From Microvirga sp. VF16 (GTDB lineage Bacteria; Pseudomonadota; Alphaproteobacteria; Rhizobiales; Beijerinckiaceae), in the NCBI RefSeq assembly GCF_016864375.1, contig NZ_CP069354.1, positions 1,240,001 through 1,304,000 of the forward strand: a DNA stretch of 64,000 nt. Direction: 5' to 3'. A program made the translations under genes and the position numbers. The notes beneath the pieces were generated by a model. That model saw only the letters and a list, made by a program, of their open reading frames with translations. It was not told the DNA's origin and searched no databases. How positions within the stretch are numbered: position 1 is the first letter of the stretch; the number at the start of each line of letters is the position of its first letter. This document shows positions 37,489 through 46,944 of this stretch, in pieces.

Positions 37489-39039
37489 TCAGGGCACAGA
37501 GAGCCAGAAGGGCTCCGCTTTCACGAGCTTTCCAGAAGCCTTTTCGGCCCTGGAGAGGAGCTTGCGCTCACGCCGTTTCGTATAGCCGGCCGCCTTTTGC
37601 ACCGATTTTTCGAACGAGGGATCGAGAAGGGTTCGGCCAACCTCGATGTCGTTCAACTTGCCCAGCATGTCCTGCAGGCCTTCCAGAAGGTCCAACATGG
37701 CCTTTCGACTCTTGCGTGCCGGAACGCCCGGAAACAAGGTCGTAAAGAATTCCACGCCGTAGCGCAGCTTCTTGATTCGGATGCGGAGTTTATGGCGGGC
37801 GTCTCCGTCGAGATCGGCCATCTGCCGTGCGTCTTTCCGGATACGCTGCCAGCGACGCGAGAATTCCTCGATCCCGCGGTCCTGAGCAGGCAGGTCGCGT
37901 GCCGCCAGGATCGCCGGCTTGCGGCGCGTGAGCCATCGCCCGGACTCGATCCAGGTCGCGGCCTTCAGGATCGCTCTCATGAAGCGGGGTTTGGACAGGG
38001 TTTCCAGAAGTCCCTCGAAGGCTTCCGCGCGCTGGCGCTCGGCTTCCTCCAGCACCGGCAGACCGTGGTTTTTATCGTCGACCTTCCGCACCCTCGCGAT
38101 CAGGACGTCGAGATCGCGAACTCTACCGAGCTTTTTTCCGGCCCAGCGGAGTTCAGCCTTCATGGCCTTGCTGTTCCGATCCTGCAGCATCGGCTTGAAC
38201 AGCGAGATCGCAGCATCGAGCCGCCGAAAGCCCACCCGCATCTGATGAACCAACTCAGGATCGTCGCTCCGGCGCAGCGGCGCCTCGTTGCGGATGATCT
38301 GGGACAGGCAGGAGCGCGCGATCATCTGGAACGCTTCGGCACATGAGGCGTGGGTTGGAATGACGGTCCGGTCGGCCTTTACAGGCTTATTGTCGGCTTC
38401 GCCGAGAAGCCTGTAGCCGCGTTCGGACTTGGTGACCGGAGAGAGACGGAACGGGATGCTGTCGGCGAGATCGTCGGCGAGGGCGAAGAGAGCGGACGGG
38501 GCGCCATCCTTCAATTCGAGTTCGACCTCGCAGAATTGCTCGGCGCCGGTATCGGTTGCCGCTTTGGCCTGGTCCAGGGCGAGTTCGATGGTTGCTCCAT
38601 CGCGCCTGATCTCGAACGCCCGACGATCTGTCTCCACCGTGAAGACCGGCTTGATGTTGCTGCGGATCGTCTCGTCGGCGACAAGGGCGGCCAGCGGCGT
38701 GCCCGTAGCGGCAGCAAGATCGAGGCCGCCTTCGACAGGTGTCTCCCATTCGCCCCGGTCGAGGGCGAAGCCGCGTGTCTTGCGTTCGGCCTTGATGGTC
38801 TGCGTGCTGCATCCGTTCTTCTCCCGAACGCGGAGGGACAGTCCCGCCTTATGCAGGGCGCAATCCGTTGAATCGAAATAGACGGCGTGAAGGGCACCGC
38901 CCTGGTCCGGAAGCATCCGGGCCTGCGCCATCAGCGGATGCTGGAGTAACTCGCCTGTTGCATCTGCGGCGAGTTCCAGCTTCAGCTCGATCTCGCTTGC
39001 TCTCACGAACTTATTCTTGTCCTGCCATTGGGCGTTCAT
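37489..39039 (-). CDS. CYTH and CHAD domain protein, putative inorganic triphosphatase
   Basis: The 516-residue protein has a CYTH domain (residues 15-215) opening with the EIELKLEL metal-binding motif and continuing with QTIKAERK and [11 protein letters not shown], lining the triphosphate tunnel. The CHAD helical domain (about 235-500) has [17 protein letters not shown] and [17 protein letters not shown], the histidine/lysine-rich polyphosphate-binding repeats. Such proteins hydrolyse triphosphate and bind polyphosphate granules. It stands 64 bases upstream of engB on the same strand. Confidence 0.93.
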   Translation of the reverse strand: MNAQWQDKNKFVRASEIELKLELAADATGELLQHPLMAQARMLPDQGGALHAVYFDSTDCALHKAGLSLRVREKNGCSTQTIKAERKTRGFALDRGEWETPVEGGLDLAAATGTPLAALVADETIRSNIKPVFTVETDRRAFEIRRDGATIELALDQAKAATDTGAEQFCEVELELKDGAPSALFALADDLADSIPFRLSPVTKSERGYRLLGEADNKPVKADRTVIPTHASCAEAFQMIARSCLSQIIRNEAPLRRSDDPELVHQMRVGFRRLDAAISLFKPMLQDRNSKAMKAELRWAGKKLGRVRDLDVLIARVRKVDDKNHGLPVLEEAERQRAEAFEGLLETLSKPRFMRAILKAATWIESGRWLTRRKPAILAARDLPAQDRGIEEFSRRWQRIRKDARQMADLDGDARHKLRIRIKKLRYGVEFFTTLFPGVPARKSRKAMLDLLEGLQDMLGKLNDIEVGRTLLDPSFEKSVQKAAGYTKRRERKLLSRAEKASGKLVKAEPFWLSVP

Positions 39040-39235
39040 GGCTAGCCGCCGATCCGGTTTCTCTTGCCGCGATCATCTAGAGCGTTTCGGAATGAAAGCC
39101 ACGAGGAAGACCTCTAGCGGGCTCTTCCGAAATGCAGATTCCAGAAGTGTATCGCTCTTCTACAAAACTGGAGGAGTGTATTCGGCTAAGGCGCCAGCAT
39201 GTTGAGGCTCTGAGATTCTTCCCCAGGGCTCGACC

Positions 39236-39844
39236 ATGACAGACGCTCCCATTCTCATCCGCTCGGTCGAAGTCCTCTCGGATGATTGGGCGATCCTCAA
39301 GAAATTCATCTTCGACTATCGCCGCCGTGACGGAAGCCTGGAACGGCAGGTCCGGCAGACCTATGATCGGGGGCATGGCGCCGTGATTTTGCCCTATGAT
39401 CCCGAGCGCGGTACGGTGCTGCTCGTCCGGCAGTTTCGGTTGCCGGCCTATGTGACCGGCCATCTCGAGCCGCTGATCGAGGCTTGCGCGGGGCTTCTTG
39501 ACAAGGATGATCCGGAAACCTGCATCCGCCGGGAGGCCCAGGAGGAACTCGGCTACAGGCTGCGCGATCTGCAGCCTGTTTTCCATGTCTTCATGAGCCC
39601 TGGCAGCGTGACCGAGCGGCTGATGTTCTTCCTTGCCCGCTATTCGCCGATCGACCGGATCGGCCAGGGCGGGGGCGACAGGCACGAGGGCGAGGATATT
39701 GAAGTTCTGGAGATAGCGCTCGAAGACGCTCTCGGCATGATTGACCAAGGACAGATCGTCGACGGCAAGACCATCATGCTGCTGCAGCATCTGAAGCTCA
39801 AAGGGGTGATACAGGATCGCGAGCGATCAGGCCGCCCTTCGTAG
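39236..39844 (+). CDS. Nudix hydrolase, GDP-mannose/ADP-sugar type (NudK-like)
   Basis: The 202-residue Nudix enzyme has the N-terminal YDRGHGAVILPYDPERGTVLLVRQFR, typical of NudK/NudF sugar-nucleotide pyrophosphatases, then the Nudix box with ACAGLLDKDDPETCIRREAQ and EELGYRL. SPGSVTERLMFFLARY follows. It is predicted to hydrolyse nucleoside diphosphate sugars. The 3' end overlaps the convergent acetyltransferase gene by 18 bases. Confidence 0.92.
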   Translation: MTDAPILIRSVEVLSDDWAILKKFIFDYRRRDGSLERQVRQTYDRGHGAVILPYDPERGTVLLVRQFRLPAYVTGHLEPLIEACAGLLDKDDPETCIRREAQEELGYRLRDLQPVFHVFMSPGSVTERLMFFLARYSPIDRIGQGGGDRHEGEDIEVLEIALEDALGMIDQGQIVDGKTIMLLQHLKLKGVIQDRERSGRPS

Positions 39845-40471
39845 GGCCTCGAGATCCGCTCCCCGGATGGCGTCGAGGTTGTGGGTGATCTTGTCGACGC
39901 CCCAGTCCCACCAGCGGATAGAGAGCAGTTCAGTGATCACCTCGTCCGGAAAGCGCATGCGGATGATCTTGGCCGGATTGCCGCCGACGATGGCGTAGGG
40001 CGGCACATCAGCCACCACGACCGACTTCGTTGCAATGATCGCCCCATCACCGATGATGACACCCGGCAGGATCGTGGCTTCGTGCCCGATCCAGACGTCG
40101 TTTCCGACGATCGTATCGCCTTTGAATCCCGTCTCGACGGCGGCAAAGTCGAAGCCTTCCTCCCAGCCGTGGCCGAAGATGTTGAACGGATAGGTCGAGA
40201 AGCCGGTCATGGCGTGATTGGCGCCGTTCATGATGAAGGTGGCACCCGCCGCGATGGCGCAGAATTTCCCGATGACGAGCTTGTCGCCGATGAAGTCGTA
40301 GTGGTGCAGCACGCAGCGCTCCACGAAGGCTTCGGGGCCTCGCGGGTCGTCGTAATAGCTGAAGTCCCCGACCTCGATGTTCGGCTGGTTCACGAAGGCC
40401 TTGAGAAACCCCACGCGGGGATGACCCGGGAGCGGGTGAGGGTTCAAGGGATTGGGACCGGATGCCGTCAT
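39827..40471 (-). CDS. CatB-related O-acetyltransferase (hexapeptide repeat)
   Basis: The 214-residue left-handed beta-helix acetyltransferase belongs to the xenobiotic acetyltransferase group (Vat/CatB). It has IEVGDFSYYDDP, NGANHAMTGFSTYPFNIFG with the catalytic His, and TIVGNDVWIGHEATILPGV. The family includes streptogramin and chloramphenicol acetyltransferases, but chromosomal copies like this one often have unknown substrates, so a resistance role is not claimed. It lies between yidC and the Nudix gene. Confidence 0.9.
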   Translation of the reverse strand: MTASGPNPLNPHPLPGHPRVGFLKAFVNQPNIEVGDFSYYDDPRGPEAFVERCVLHHYDFIGDKLVIGKFCAIAAGATFIMNGANHAMTGFSTYPFNIFGHGWEEGFDFAAVETGFKGDTIVGNDVWIGHEATILPGVIIGDGAIIATKSVVVADVPPYAIVGGNPAKIIRMRFPDEVITELLSIRWWDWGVDKITHNLDAIRGADLEALRRAA

Positions 40472-40492
40472 TGCCGCCTCGTCGATGATTCA

Positions 40493-40523
40493 AACGAAAA
40501 TCCCCGGGACAGGGCCCGGGGAT
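40493..40523 (-). terminator. Probable terminator of yidC, family B-like stem
   Basis: On the minus strand ATCCCCGGG, six-base loop, CCCGGGGAT is followed by TTTTCG, 25 bases after the yidC stop. The stem sequence resembles one half of the family B repeat, suggesting a repeat co-opted as terminator. Confidence 0.7.
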
Positions 40524-40546
40524 GATCACGTCCAATCGGTTGCCGC

Positions 40547-42406
40547 TCAGCCCTTGGCGGTGCTGGTCTTGCGGCTGAAGGTCTTGCGCAGGTTGTCGAA
40601 GAGTTCGATCTTCACGCCGTTGCGCTTCATGATGAAGCCCTGCTGGGTCACCGAGAGCAGGTTGTTCCAGGCCCAGTAGATCACGAGGCCGGCCGGGAAC
40701 GAGCCCAGCATGAAGGTGAAGATCACCGGCATCCAGGCGAAGACCTGCTTTTGAACCGGGTCCGGCGGCTCCGGATTCATCTTCATCTGCAGCCACATGG
40801 TGATGCCCATGATGATCGGCCAAACGCCGAGCATCAGGAAGGGGCCGACCACCGGCAACGCGCCCGGATTGAAAGGCAGGAGGCCGAACAGGTTGAAGAT
40901 CGTGGTCGGATCGGGCGCGGCGAGGTCGCGGATCCAGCCGAAGAACGGCGCATGGCGCATTTCGATGGTGACGAAGAGCACCTTGTAGAGCGCGAAGAAG
41001 ACCGGGATCTGGATCAGCACCGGCCAGCAGCCGGCGACCGGGTTGATCTTCTCCTTGCGGTAGAGCTCCATCAGCGCCTGCTGCTGCTTCATCTTGTCGT
41101 CAGCATAGCGCTCGCGGATGGAGGCCATCTCCGGCTGCACCGCCTTCATCTTCGCCATGGAGGCGTAGGACTTGTTGGCGAGCGGGAAGAACAGGATCTT
41201 CAGCAGAACCGTGACGAGCAGGATCGCGATGCCGAAATTGCCGAACAGGTGGAAGAAGAAGTCGAGCACCTTAAAGAGCGGCTTGGTGATGAAGTAGAAC
41301 CAGCCCCAATCGATCAGGAGATCGAAGTTCTTGATGCTGTACCGCTCGTGATAGGCATCGACGGTCGCGACCTCCTTGGCGCCGGCAAAGAGGCGCTGGG
41401 TCACTTCCGTGGTCGCGCCGGGCTGGAGCGTCTGAGCTGCGCCGGCGATCGTGGCTTGGTAGGTGCGATCCGTCGTCTGGCCCTGCTGCGAGGTGAAGGA
41501 GCCCTGGAAGGGCTGCGTCTGATCGGGAATGACCGCGGCGGCCCAATACTTGTCGGTAATGCCGAGGAAACCGCCGGTGACGGAGTTCCAGATCTGGCCG
41601 ACCGTATTGCCGCCCGAGATCGGCTCCTTTTTATCAAGGTTCGCGTAGGTGATTTCCTGCAGGCCCTCGTCGCCGAGAACGCCAATCATGCCCTCATGCA
41701 GCACGTAATAGCCGAGAGTGACCGGGCGTCCGTGGCGGGAAACGAGGCTGTAGGATTGCAGCGTCACGGGAGCCGAGCCGCGGTTCTCGACCGCGTCCTT
41801 CACCGTGAACATGAACTTGTCGTCAACCGAGATCGTGCGGCGGAAGACCAAACCCTGCTCGTTCTGCCAGGTCAGGGTAACGGGGCTGCTGGGAGTGAGC
41901 GAGGTCTTGTCCGCCGTCCACACGGTATTTTGGTTCGGCAGGCTGCCGGCCTGCGCGCCGATCCAGCCGAATTCCGCGTAGTAGGGATTCTGAACGCCGG
42001 TGGGCGACAGGAGCACGATGATCGGGCTCTTGGGGTCGACAGTCTCGCGATAGTTCTTCAGGGACACGTCGTCGATGCGGCCGCCGCGCAGGTTGATCGA
42101 GCCGGCGATGGAGGGCGTATCGATGGTCACGCGCGGCGAGCGGGCAAGGGCCGCCTCGCGGGATTCGATCGTCGGACCGGTCGGCGTGCTCGGAACCGTT
42201 CCGGGCACGGTGGGCGAGGCACCGCCGGCCTGGCTCGGGCTCGCGGGCGGAGTTGGCGCCGTCGGATTGACCTGCGTGGATTGCTGCTGCTGGGCGGCCT
42301 GCCGCTGCCTTTCGGCCTGGGGAGCCGCAAAGAAGTATTGCCAGCCTAGCAAAACCGCCAGCGACAGGGCGATGGCGATGATGAGGTTTTTGTTGTCTTC
42401 ACGCAT
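40547..42406 (-). CDS. yidC: Membrane protein insertase YidC
   Basis: YidC inserts and folds inner-membrane proteins with or without SecYEG. The 619-residue protein has the N-terminal anchor [21 protein letters not shown], an Ala/Pro/Gln-rich linker, the large periplasmic domain (about 90-370), and the conserved five-helix core with [39 protein letters not shown] and the substrate-contact region. ATG at 42406 overlaps rnpA by eight bases; homologues begin MREDNKN. Part of the rpmH-rnpA-yidC unit. Confidence 0.97.
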   Translation of the reverse strand: MREDNKNLIIAIALSLAVLLGWQYFFAAPQAERQRQAAQQQQSTQVNPTAPTPPASPSQAGGASPTVPGTVPSTPTGPTIESREAALARSPRVTIDTPSIAGSINLRGGRIDDVSLKNYRETVDPKSPIIVLLSPTGVQNPYYAEFGWIGAQAGSLPNQNTVWTADKTSLTPSSPVTLTWQNEQGLVFRRTISVDDKFMFTVKDAVENRGSAPVTLQSYSLVSRHGRPVTLGYYVLHEGMIGVLGDEGLQEITYANLDKKEPISGGNTVGQIWNSVTGGFLGITDKYWAAAVIPDQTQPFQGSFTSQQGQTTDRTYQATIAGAAQTLQPGATTEVTQRLFAGAKEVATVDAYHERYSIKNFDLLIDWGWFYFITKPLFKVLDFFFHLFGNFGIAILLVTVLLKILFFPLANKSYASMAKMKAVQPEMASIRERYADDKMKQQQALMELYRKEKINPVAGCWPVLIQIPVFFALYKVLFVTIEMRHAPFFGWIRDLAAPDPTTIFNLFGLLPFNPGALPVVGPFLMLGVWPIIMGITMWLQMKMNPEPPDPVQKQVFAWMPVIFTFMLGSFPAGLVIYWAWNNLLSVTQQGFIMKRNGVKIELFDNLRKTFSRKTSTAKG

Positions 42407-42833
42407 GGGAATGTCCGCGACGCTCGCCGTTGGGGGGAGGTGAGGAGGATTTGGTACGCTCTGCGGGGGACGCACTTTTCGGCTTGGTGACTGCCCGCAG
42501 CGCGCGCCGAAGATCGTCGATGAGCAGATCGAAATCGGCTGCGAGGATTTCGCGCCGTCCGATGACGACCACGTCCGCATCGATGTTCGCGTAATCCTGG
42601 CCTGCCGTCGGAATGGCGGCCCGGAGTCGGCGCTTGATCCGGTTGCGTTCGGTGGCGTGGCCGACCCGCTTCGTCACCGTGAGGCCGAAGCGCAGGCCGA
42701 GGCCTGAACCCTCGCGCAATCGAGCCTGGACCGACATCCGCTCGGTATGAAAGCGGCGGCCAGAGGCCGCCGCGACGAAGTCAGGTCTTTTCGTCAGACG
42801 CCCGAGGCTTAACTCTGCGCGAGGCTCGCGCAT
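42399..42833 (-). CDS. rnpA: Ribonuclease P protein component
   Basis: RnpA assists the RNase P ribozyme in tRNA 5' maturation. The 144-residue basic protein has [23 protein letters not shown], the RNR signature, and a central [19 protein letters not shown]. The C-terminal 25 residues are a Ser/Pro-rich tail typical of alphaproteobacterial members. It lies 18 bases after rpmH. Confidence 0.96.
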   Translation of the reverse strand: MREPRAELSLGRLTKRPDFVAAASGRRFHTERMSVQARLREGSGLGLRFGLTVTKRVGHATERNRIKRRLRAAIPTAGQDYANIDADVVVIGRREILAADFDLLIDDLRRALRAVTKPKSASPAERTKSSSPPPNGERRGHSHA

Positions 42834-42851
42834 CGGGCTATCCTAGGCTGC

Positions 42852-42986
42852 TTACGCCGAAAGGCGCTTGCGGCCATGGGCGCGGCGAGCGGCAATGACC
42901 TTACGGCCACCCTTGGTCGCCATGCGCGCACGGAAGCCGTGGCGGCGCTTGCGAACCAGCTTGCTCGGTTGATACGTCCTCTTCAC
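42852..42986 (-). CDS. rpmH: 50S ribosomal protein L34
   Basis: The 44-residue protein reads [19 protein letters not shown] at its start and ends [18 protein letters not shown] ([13 protein letters not shown]), the full L34 sequence. It begins with GTG at 42986 and is too short for most ORF lists. Upstream, the minus-strand sequence holds CCGGAGATGTGCC, giving a GGAG ribosome site. It is first in the rpmH-rnpA-yidC operon. Confidence 0.96.
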   Translation of the reverse strand: MKRTYQPSKLVRKRRHGFRARMATKGGRKVIAARRAHGRKRLSA

Positions 42987-43240
42987 GGCACATCTCCGGT
43001 CGAATGGGGCAGCGGTGCTCGATGGCTCGCGCCCGTCTGGTAAGATGGGGTTGCCCCCGAAACTGTTTCGAAAAAACGATCAGCGCCCCAGAAGAGCGCT
43101 GTCAGCTTGCGGGCTTATGACGGAATGGAGGGGCAAAGTCAACGCCGCTCTGGCCTTTATGCGGCAATCAGCCCGGCGTCCAGATCCGGTAGGTTTGTCC
43201 CGGTCAGGCGTTACATATCCCACCGAAACCAGGAGAATCC

Positions 43241-44035
43241 GTGGCCGAGACGCCGCCAAAATTCCATAGAACGGAGAAGCCCGGCCGTCTCCGGCGCATT
43301 TTGCCTCTCGCACTGCTGCTTGCGGGCTTGACGGGTGTTTTCGCAACCGGTCTGCACCGTTCCTTCAACCTCGAGACCTTCATCCATTATCAGGCTGGGC
43401 TTCAGGAGCTCGTTGCGGCCCATCACTGGACAATGCTGGGGCTTTTTGGCCTGATCTATGTGGTGGCGGTGACCCTGTCCCTGCCGGTTTCGGCCTTCTT
43501 GACCACCATTGGCGGCTATCTTTTCGGCTGGGCTCTCGGCGGGATCGCGGCCTCCATGGCGGCCACCCTAGGGGCGATCAACATTTTTCTGATCGCCCGG
43601 AGCTCCCTGGGAAGGCCCCTTCTGCAGAGGGCAGGCGCCAGGATCCAAGGCCTCGCGGCTGGCTTCCGGAGGCAGGCCTTCCTCTACCTGCTCTCCTTGC
43701 GCCTGATTCCCATCGTGCCGTTCTGGCTGACGAATCTCGCCGCCGCCTTCTTCGGCATGCGTCTGAGGCCTTTCATCTTGGCAACACAATTGGGCATGCT
43801 GCCGGTTTCCTTTGCCTTCGCCTTCGCCGGATCGGGGCTCGACGAGGTGATATCCCGGCAAGAGAGCCTTCGCGCCGATTGTCTTGCAACCGGTCAAAGT
43901 GATTGCGCTGTCGATTTCAATGCCGGAAGCCTGTTGACGCCCGAGTTGATGATCGCTCTAGCTATCTTAGGAATATTGGCGCTGGTGCCGGTTGGATTGC
44001 GACACTGGCGCAGACGCGTCGCCGACGAGGGGTAA
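43241..44035 (+). CDS. TVP38/TMEM64 (VTT domain) membrane protein
   Basis: The 264-residue inner-membrane protein of the DedA-related VTT family has six hydrophobic segments, with FLTTIGGYLFGWALGG and LRLIPIVPFWLTNLAAAFFG as the two re-entrant-loop motifs. Related proteins are lipid scramblases or transport undecaprenyl phosphate, but bacterial TVP38 members are largely uncharacterised. GTG at 43241 has AGGAG upstream. A short cysteine pair (DCLATGQSDC) lies in a predicted periplasmic loop near residue 215. Confidence 0.92.
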   Translation: MAETPPKFHRTEKPGRLRRILPLALLLAGLTGVFATGLHRSFNLETFIHYQAGLQELVAAHHWTMLGLFGLIYVVAVTLSLPVSAFLTTIGGYLFGWALGGIAASMAATLGAINIFLIARSSLGRPLLQRAGARIQGLAAGFRRQAFLYLLSLRLIPIVPFWLTNLAAAFFGMRLRPFILATQLGMLPVSFAFAFAGSGLDEVISRQESLRADCLATGQSDCAVDFNAGSLLTPELMIALAILGILALVPVGLRHWRRRVADEG

Positions 44036-44195
44036 TGGTCAAGAAGGCAGAGAGGACTAGCGGGGAGGGGTTATGCCTACCTACCTTTATCCCAGGTCAC
44101 GTTGAGCGCGGCGATGGAGTTTCCGAGAGCGTCGGCTCAAAATCCGTGATCGCGGCTGCCGGGTTCTCCGGTTCGCCGCCTGGAATGAAACCGGA

Positions 44196-45632
44196 ATGAG
44201 CCGCGAGCCGACCACCTTCGCAGGACGTTTTTTCAGCCAGTTCGGGCTCTCCGCCCGTCTGCTCATGCTGACGGTGCTCTTCGTGATGATCGCGGAAGTG
44301 CTCATCTACGTGCCCTCCGTCGCCAATTTCCGGCTGACCTGGCTCAACGACCGCCTGGCGGCAGCGCAGATCGCCGCCATGGTTCTCGATGCCGCGCCTG
44401 AGGAAACCCTGTCGGAAGAGCTGGAAATGCGTCTTCTGCAGGGCGTCGGCGCCAAGGCGATCGCCTTGAAGGGAGGCGGGCGCAGGAGCCTCCTGGCAAC
44501 AGGCGACGTTCCGCCCGAGGTGAGCAAGACGGTCGATCTGCGCGATACGAAGTGGATGACCCTGGCCCAGGACGCCCTGGAGGTTCTGTTCAATCCTGCC
44601 GACAAGCCCATCCGGGTCATCGGCTCGGGCATGGGAGTCGAGTTCGTCGAGATGATTCTCGATCAGCGCCCCCTGCGCCATGCCATGATCGAGTTTTCGC
44701 GCAACATCCTGCTGCTGTCCCTCTTCATCTCCGCCATTACGGCGAGCTTGGTCTATCTGACCCTGCAATGGGTGATCGTGCGGCCCGTGCGGCGGCTCAC
44801 CGGCAACATCGCGGAATTCTCCAGCAACCCCGAGGATGCCTCCAGGGTCATCCAGCCGACCGACCGCGTCGACGAGATCGGTTTGGCCGAACAGGCGCTC
44901 GCCCGCATGGAGACGACGCTGGCCGACGAGCTGCGCCAGAAGCGGCGCCTCGCGCAGCTCGGGCTGGCGGTCAGCAAGATCAACCACGAGCTGCGCAATA
45001 TGCTCACCACGGCCCAGCTCCTTACCGATCGCCTCGACCGGGTCAGTGACGAGAGCGTCCAGCGCATTGCCCCCAGGCTCGTCAACACTCTCGACCGGGC
45101 GATTGCCTTCTGCGAGACCACCCTGGCCTACGGCCGCGCAACAGAGCCGCTGCCGCAGCGGCGAATGATTCCCCTAGCGCCTTTGATCGCGGAACTGTCG
45201 AACCTGACCGATCTTGCGCCGGAGGTGGGCATCGCCTTCGAGGCGCAGGTACCGGAAGACCTGATGATCGACGCCGATCCGGACCAGCTTTCCCGGGTCC
45301 TGGTGAATGTGGTCCGCAATGCGGTCCAAGCCCTGAGCCAGACCGGATCGCCCGAGGGACAGCCGCGGATCGACGTGACCGCGGAGCGGGAGGGGAGTAC
45401 GGTCTGCATCCTGATCAAGGACAACGGCCCCGGCATCCCCGAGCGGGCGAAGGCCAACCTGTTCACGCCCTTCCAGGGCTCAGCTCAAAAGGGGGGGACG
45501 GGCTTGGGTCTGCCGATCGCGGCGGAGCTCGTTCAACTCCATGGCGGGACGATTACTCTCGATGAGAGCCATGGAAAGACCTGTTTCAAGATTACGATTC
45601 CGGATCGGTTGTCCGCGATCAGGACAAACTGA
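44196..45632 (+). CDS. Sensor histidine kinase, orphan
   Basis: The 478-residue membrane kinase has helices near residues 20-42 and 172-192 bounding a 130-residue periplasmic sensor. A HAMP-like segment follows (RPVRRLTGNIAEFSSNP), then the phospho-acceptor H box VSKINHELRNMLT near residue 265, N box NVVRNAVQAL, G1 DNGPGIPE and G2 GGTGLGLPIAAEL. No response regulator gene is adjacent, so its partner is elsewhere. It precedes tRNA-Arg. The signal sensed is unknown. Confidence 0.93.
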   Translation: MSREPTTFAGRFFSQFGLSARLLMLTVLFVMIAEVLIYVPSVANFRLTWLNDRLAAAQIAAMVLDAAPEETLSEELEMRLLQGVGAKAIALKGGGRRSLLATGDVPPEVSKTVDLRDTKWMTLAQDALEVLFNPADKPIRVIGSGMGVEFVEMILDQRPLRHAMIEFSRNILLLSLFISAITASLVYLTLQWVIVRPVRRLTGNIAEFSSNPEDASRVIQPTDRVDEIGLAEQALARMETTLADELRQKRRLAQLGLAVSKINHELRNMLTTAQLLTDRLDRVSDESVQRIAPRLVNTLDRAIAFCETTLAYGRATEPLPQRRMIPLAPLIAELSNLTDLAPEVGIAFEAQVPEDLMIDADPDQLSRVLVNVVRNAVQALSQTGSPEGQPRIDVTAEREGSTVCILIKDNGPGIPERAKANLFTPFQGSAQKGGTGLGLPIAAELVQLHGGTITLDESHGKTCFKITIPDRLSAIRTN

Positions 45633-45737
45633 GGCATTCCGCATATCTTCTGCACGAAGAGACTTGCCAATCGGATCAGATCCCTCTATGTCACCGGCCT
45701 CGGCCAACGTTGCTTCCCGCAACGACCTGCCGACCAA

Positions 45738-45814
45738 GCGCCCGTAGCTCAGCTGGATAGAGCACCAGACTACGAATCTGGGGGTCAGAGGTTCGAATCC
45801 TTTCGGGCGCGCCA
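45738..45814 (+). tRNA. tRNA-Arg (ACG)
   Basis: A 77-nt tRNA with acceptor stem GCGCCCG/CGGGCGC, D arm GCTC..GAGC, anticodon stem CCAGA/TCTGG enclosing CTACGAA (anticodon ACG), T loop GTTCGAATC and encoded CCA. The adenosine at position 34 is expected to be edited to inosine, reading CGU, CGC and CGA. Confidence 0.96.
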
Positions 45815-45897
45815 TTTCCCTTCCCTTACATTGATGCAGGCAAGACAAAGGTTCGAGGCCGCAACCTTGTGCGCCGCAGCCTCGCGCGCGTCTCTCC

Positions 45898-45931
45898 AAA
45901 TGTCTCTAGGTTCTAAATGTCTCTAGGTTCT
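45898..45931. repeat. 17-bp direct tandem repeat
   Basis: The unit aaatgtctctaggttct occurs twice in succession (45898-45914 and 45915-45931), ending at the stop codon of the small protein gene on the minus strand. Confidence 0.9.
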
Positions 45932-46097
45932 AAACCTCGGCGGCTGGGGTGATGCCGAGATCGTCGAGCTTGGCTCGAACCTCCGTGACCGACCGCTTCA
46001 GCTTCAGGCTGATCACCGATACCGGGACTCCCTCCCTGGCGAGCGCCAGAAGAGCTTGAACGGCCTCATAGTTCCAGTGTTCTCCAGCAGGGTTCAT
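45930..46097 (-). CDS. Small helix-turn-helix-like protein
   Basis: The 55-residue protein translated from ATG at 46097 contains EAVQALLALAREGVPVSVIS followed by LKLKRSVTEVRAKLDDLGI. The pattern of a recognition-helix-like segment with LKLKRS is common in small alphaproteobacterial proteins resembling GcrA N-termini or sigma-70 region 4, but no function is known. A GGAGAA ribosome site lies upstream (minus strand AAGGAGAAACCCGAC). Its stop codon sits in a 17-bp tandem repeat. Confidence 0.75.
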   Translation of the reverse strand: MNPAGEHWNYEAVQALLALAREGVPVSVISLKLKRSVTEVRAKLDDLGITPAAEV

Positions 46098-46241
46098 GTC
46101 GGGTTTCTCCTTATGAGCGAAGCGGAAGCGTCCGCTGCAAGTGCGGCGAGATAATGAAAAACATGCTTTGAGGAACCTCCCGCCGCAACCTTAGCCGAAG
46201 CTGTGCGTTCCTTCTGGAGGCAGCACAGACAGGGACCCATC

Positions 46242-46508
46242 ATGAGCATTCTCTGGACCATTATCATCGGCTTCGTCGCTGGCGTGATCGCGAAATGGGT
46301 CATGCCTGGCCGGAACGAGCCATCCGGGTTCATCCTCACCACCATTCTCGGCATCGTGGGTGCCTTCGTCGCGACTTATCTCGGGCAGGCTCTGGGTTGG
46401 TATCGGGCCGACGAGGGGGCGGGTTTCATCGGCGCCATCGTCGGAGCCGTGCTTGTGCTCTTCATCTACGGCCTGATCGCCGGACGTCGTTCGACATCGT
46501 CGTACTGA
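46242..46508 (+). CDS. GlsB/YeaQ/YmgE family stress membrane protein
   Basis: The 88-residue protein has three hydrophobic helices, with IIGFVAGVIAKWVMPGRNEP and the glycine-rich GIVGAFVATYLGQALGW, GFIGAIVGAVLVLFIYGLI typical of the transglycosylase-associated/GlsB family. Members are small inner-membrane proteins induced by stationary-phase or envelope stress. ATG at 46242 replaces an upstream codon lacking a ribosome site. A terminator follows at 46542. GGAAC occurs at about 46173 but with no GTT at the right distance. Confidence 0.9.
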   Translation: MSILWTIIIGFVAGVIAKWVMPGRNEPSGFILTTILGIVGAFVATYLGQALGWYRADEGAGFIGAIVGAVLVLFIYGLIAGRRSTSSY

Positions 46509-46541
46509 TCGTCCATCGGGATTTCGGAAACGGAACGCCAG

Positions 46542-46569
46542 GGGCCACAGCGAAACTGTGGCCCTTCTT
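46542..46569 (+). terminator. Terminator of the GlsB-type gene
   Basis: GGGCCACAG, loop CGAAA, CTGTGGCCC, then TTCTT, 33 bases after the stop codon. Confidence 0.8.
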
Positions 46570-46572
46570 GCA

Positions 46573-46806
46573 TCAGCCGTGATGGGCAATGCGGTCGTAT
46601 GCGTGCGAGCCGGTGAGGGCTGCTTTGACAGGGCAATTGCCGACATAGCCGCGCCAAGCGAGATAGGAACCGCCCAGAAGCGCTAGGACGTTCAGCAGCG
46701 GGTTGGGGCGCGGTTTGGCGGCTGCGGCCGCAAGCCCGAGGCCGGCCAGCATATAAGCGCCGCGCTCGGTCATGCTGAGATTGGGCTCTCCATCCATCAT
46801 GTTCAT
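46573..46806 (-). CDS. DUF2892 (YgaP-like) membrane protein
   Basis: The 77-residue protein begins near MTERGAYMLAGLGLAAAAA, followed by a hydrophobic NPLLNVLALLGGSYLAWRGYVG and CPVKAAL, the DUF2892/YgaP pattern of an inner-membrane protein of unknown role. ATG at 46806 is the first start; ATG at 46797 or an internal one at 46773 is possible. On the minus strand GGAAC-N18-GTT lies upstream, one base longer than the EcfG consensus. Confidence 0.8.
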   Translation of the reverse strand: MNMMDGEPNLSMTERGAYMLAGLGLAAAAAKPRPNPLLNVLALLGGSYLAWRGYVGNCPVKAALTGSHAYDRIAHHG

Positions 46807-46890
46807 CGCGTCAATTCTCCTTTTTGACCTTGGCCGAACGCGACGTGAAGCAGTGTTGTTCCGCCAAGTCGTAGAGCAGAAAATTTGGAA

Positions 46891-46915
46891 GGAACCTCAA
46901 AGCTTGGCCCTCGTT
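46891..46915 (+). promoter_or_regulatory. EcfG-type general stress promoter
   Basis: GGAAC at 46891, 17 bases, GTT at 46913, 30 bases before the second DUF892 gene. Confidence 0.75.
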
Positions 46916-46944
46916 GAGTCCACTCTCAACTGAGGAGCGTGACA

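Noticed and set aside
40751..42349. 532-codon frame antisense to yidC
   Set aside because: Shadow frame; yidC is unambiguous on the minus strand.
7608..45814. 13-base match between the 3' end of tRNA-Arg and a site in deoB, as possible attachment sites of an integrated island
   Set aside because: The deoB site is inside conserved coding sequence, the intervening 38 kb is mostly core genes, and no integrase is present.
46150..46241. EcfG promoter before the GlsB-type gene
   Set aside because: GGAAC is present near 46173, but no GTT follows at 16-18 bases.
46837..46862. EcfG promoter on the minus strand before the DUF2892 gene
   Set aside because: Spacing is 18 rather than 17 bases; kept only as a remark because all six accepted sites have exactly 17.
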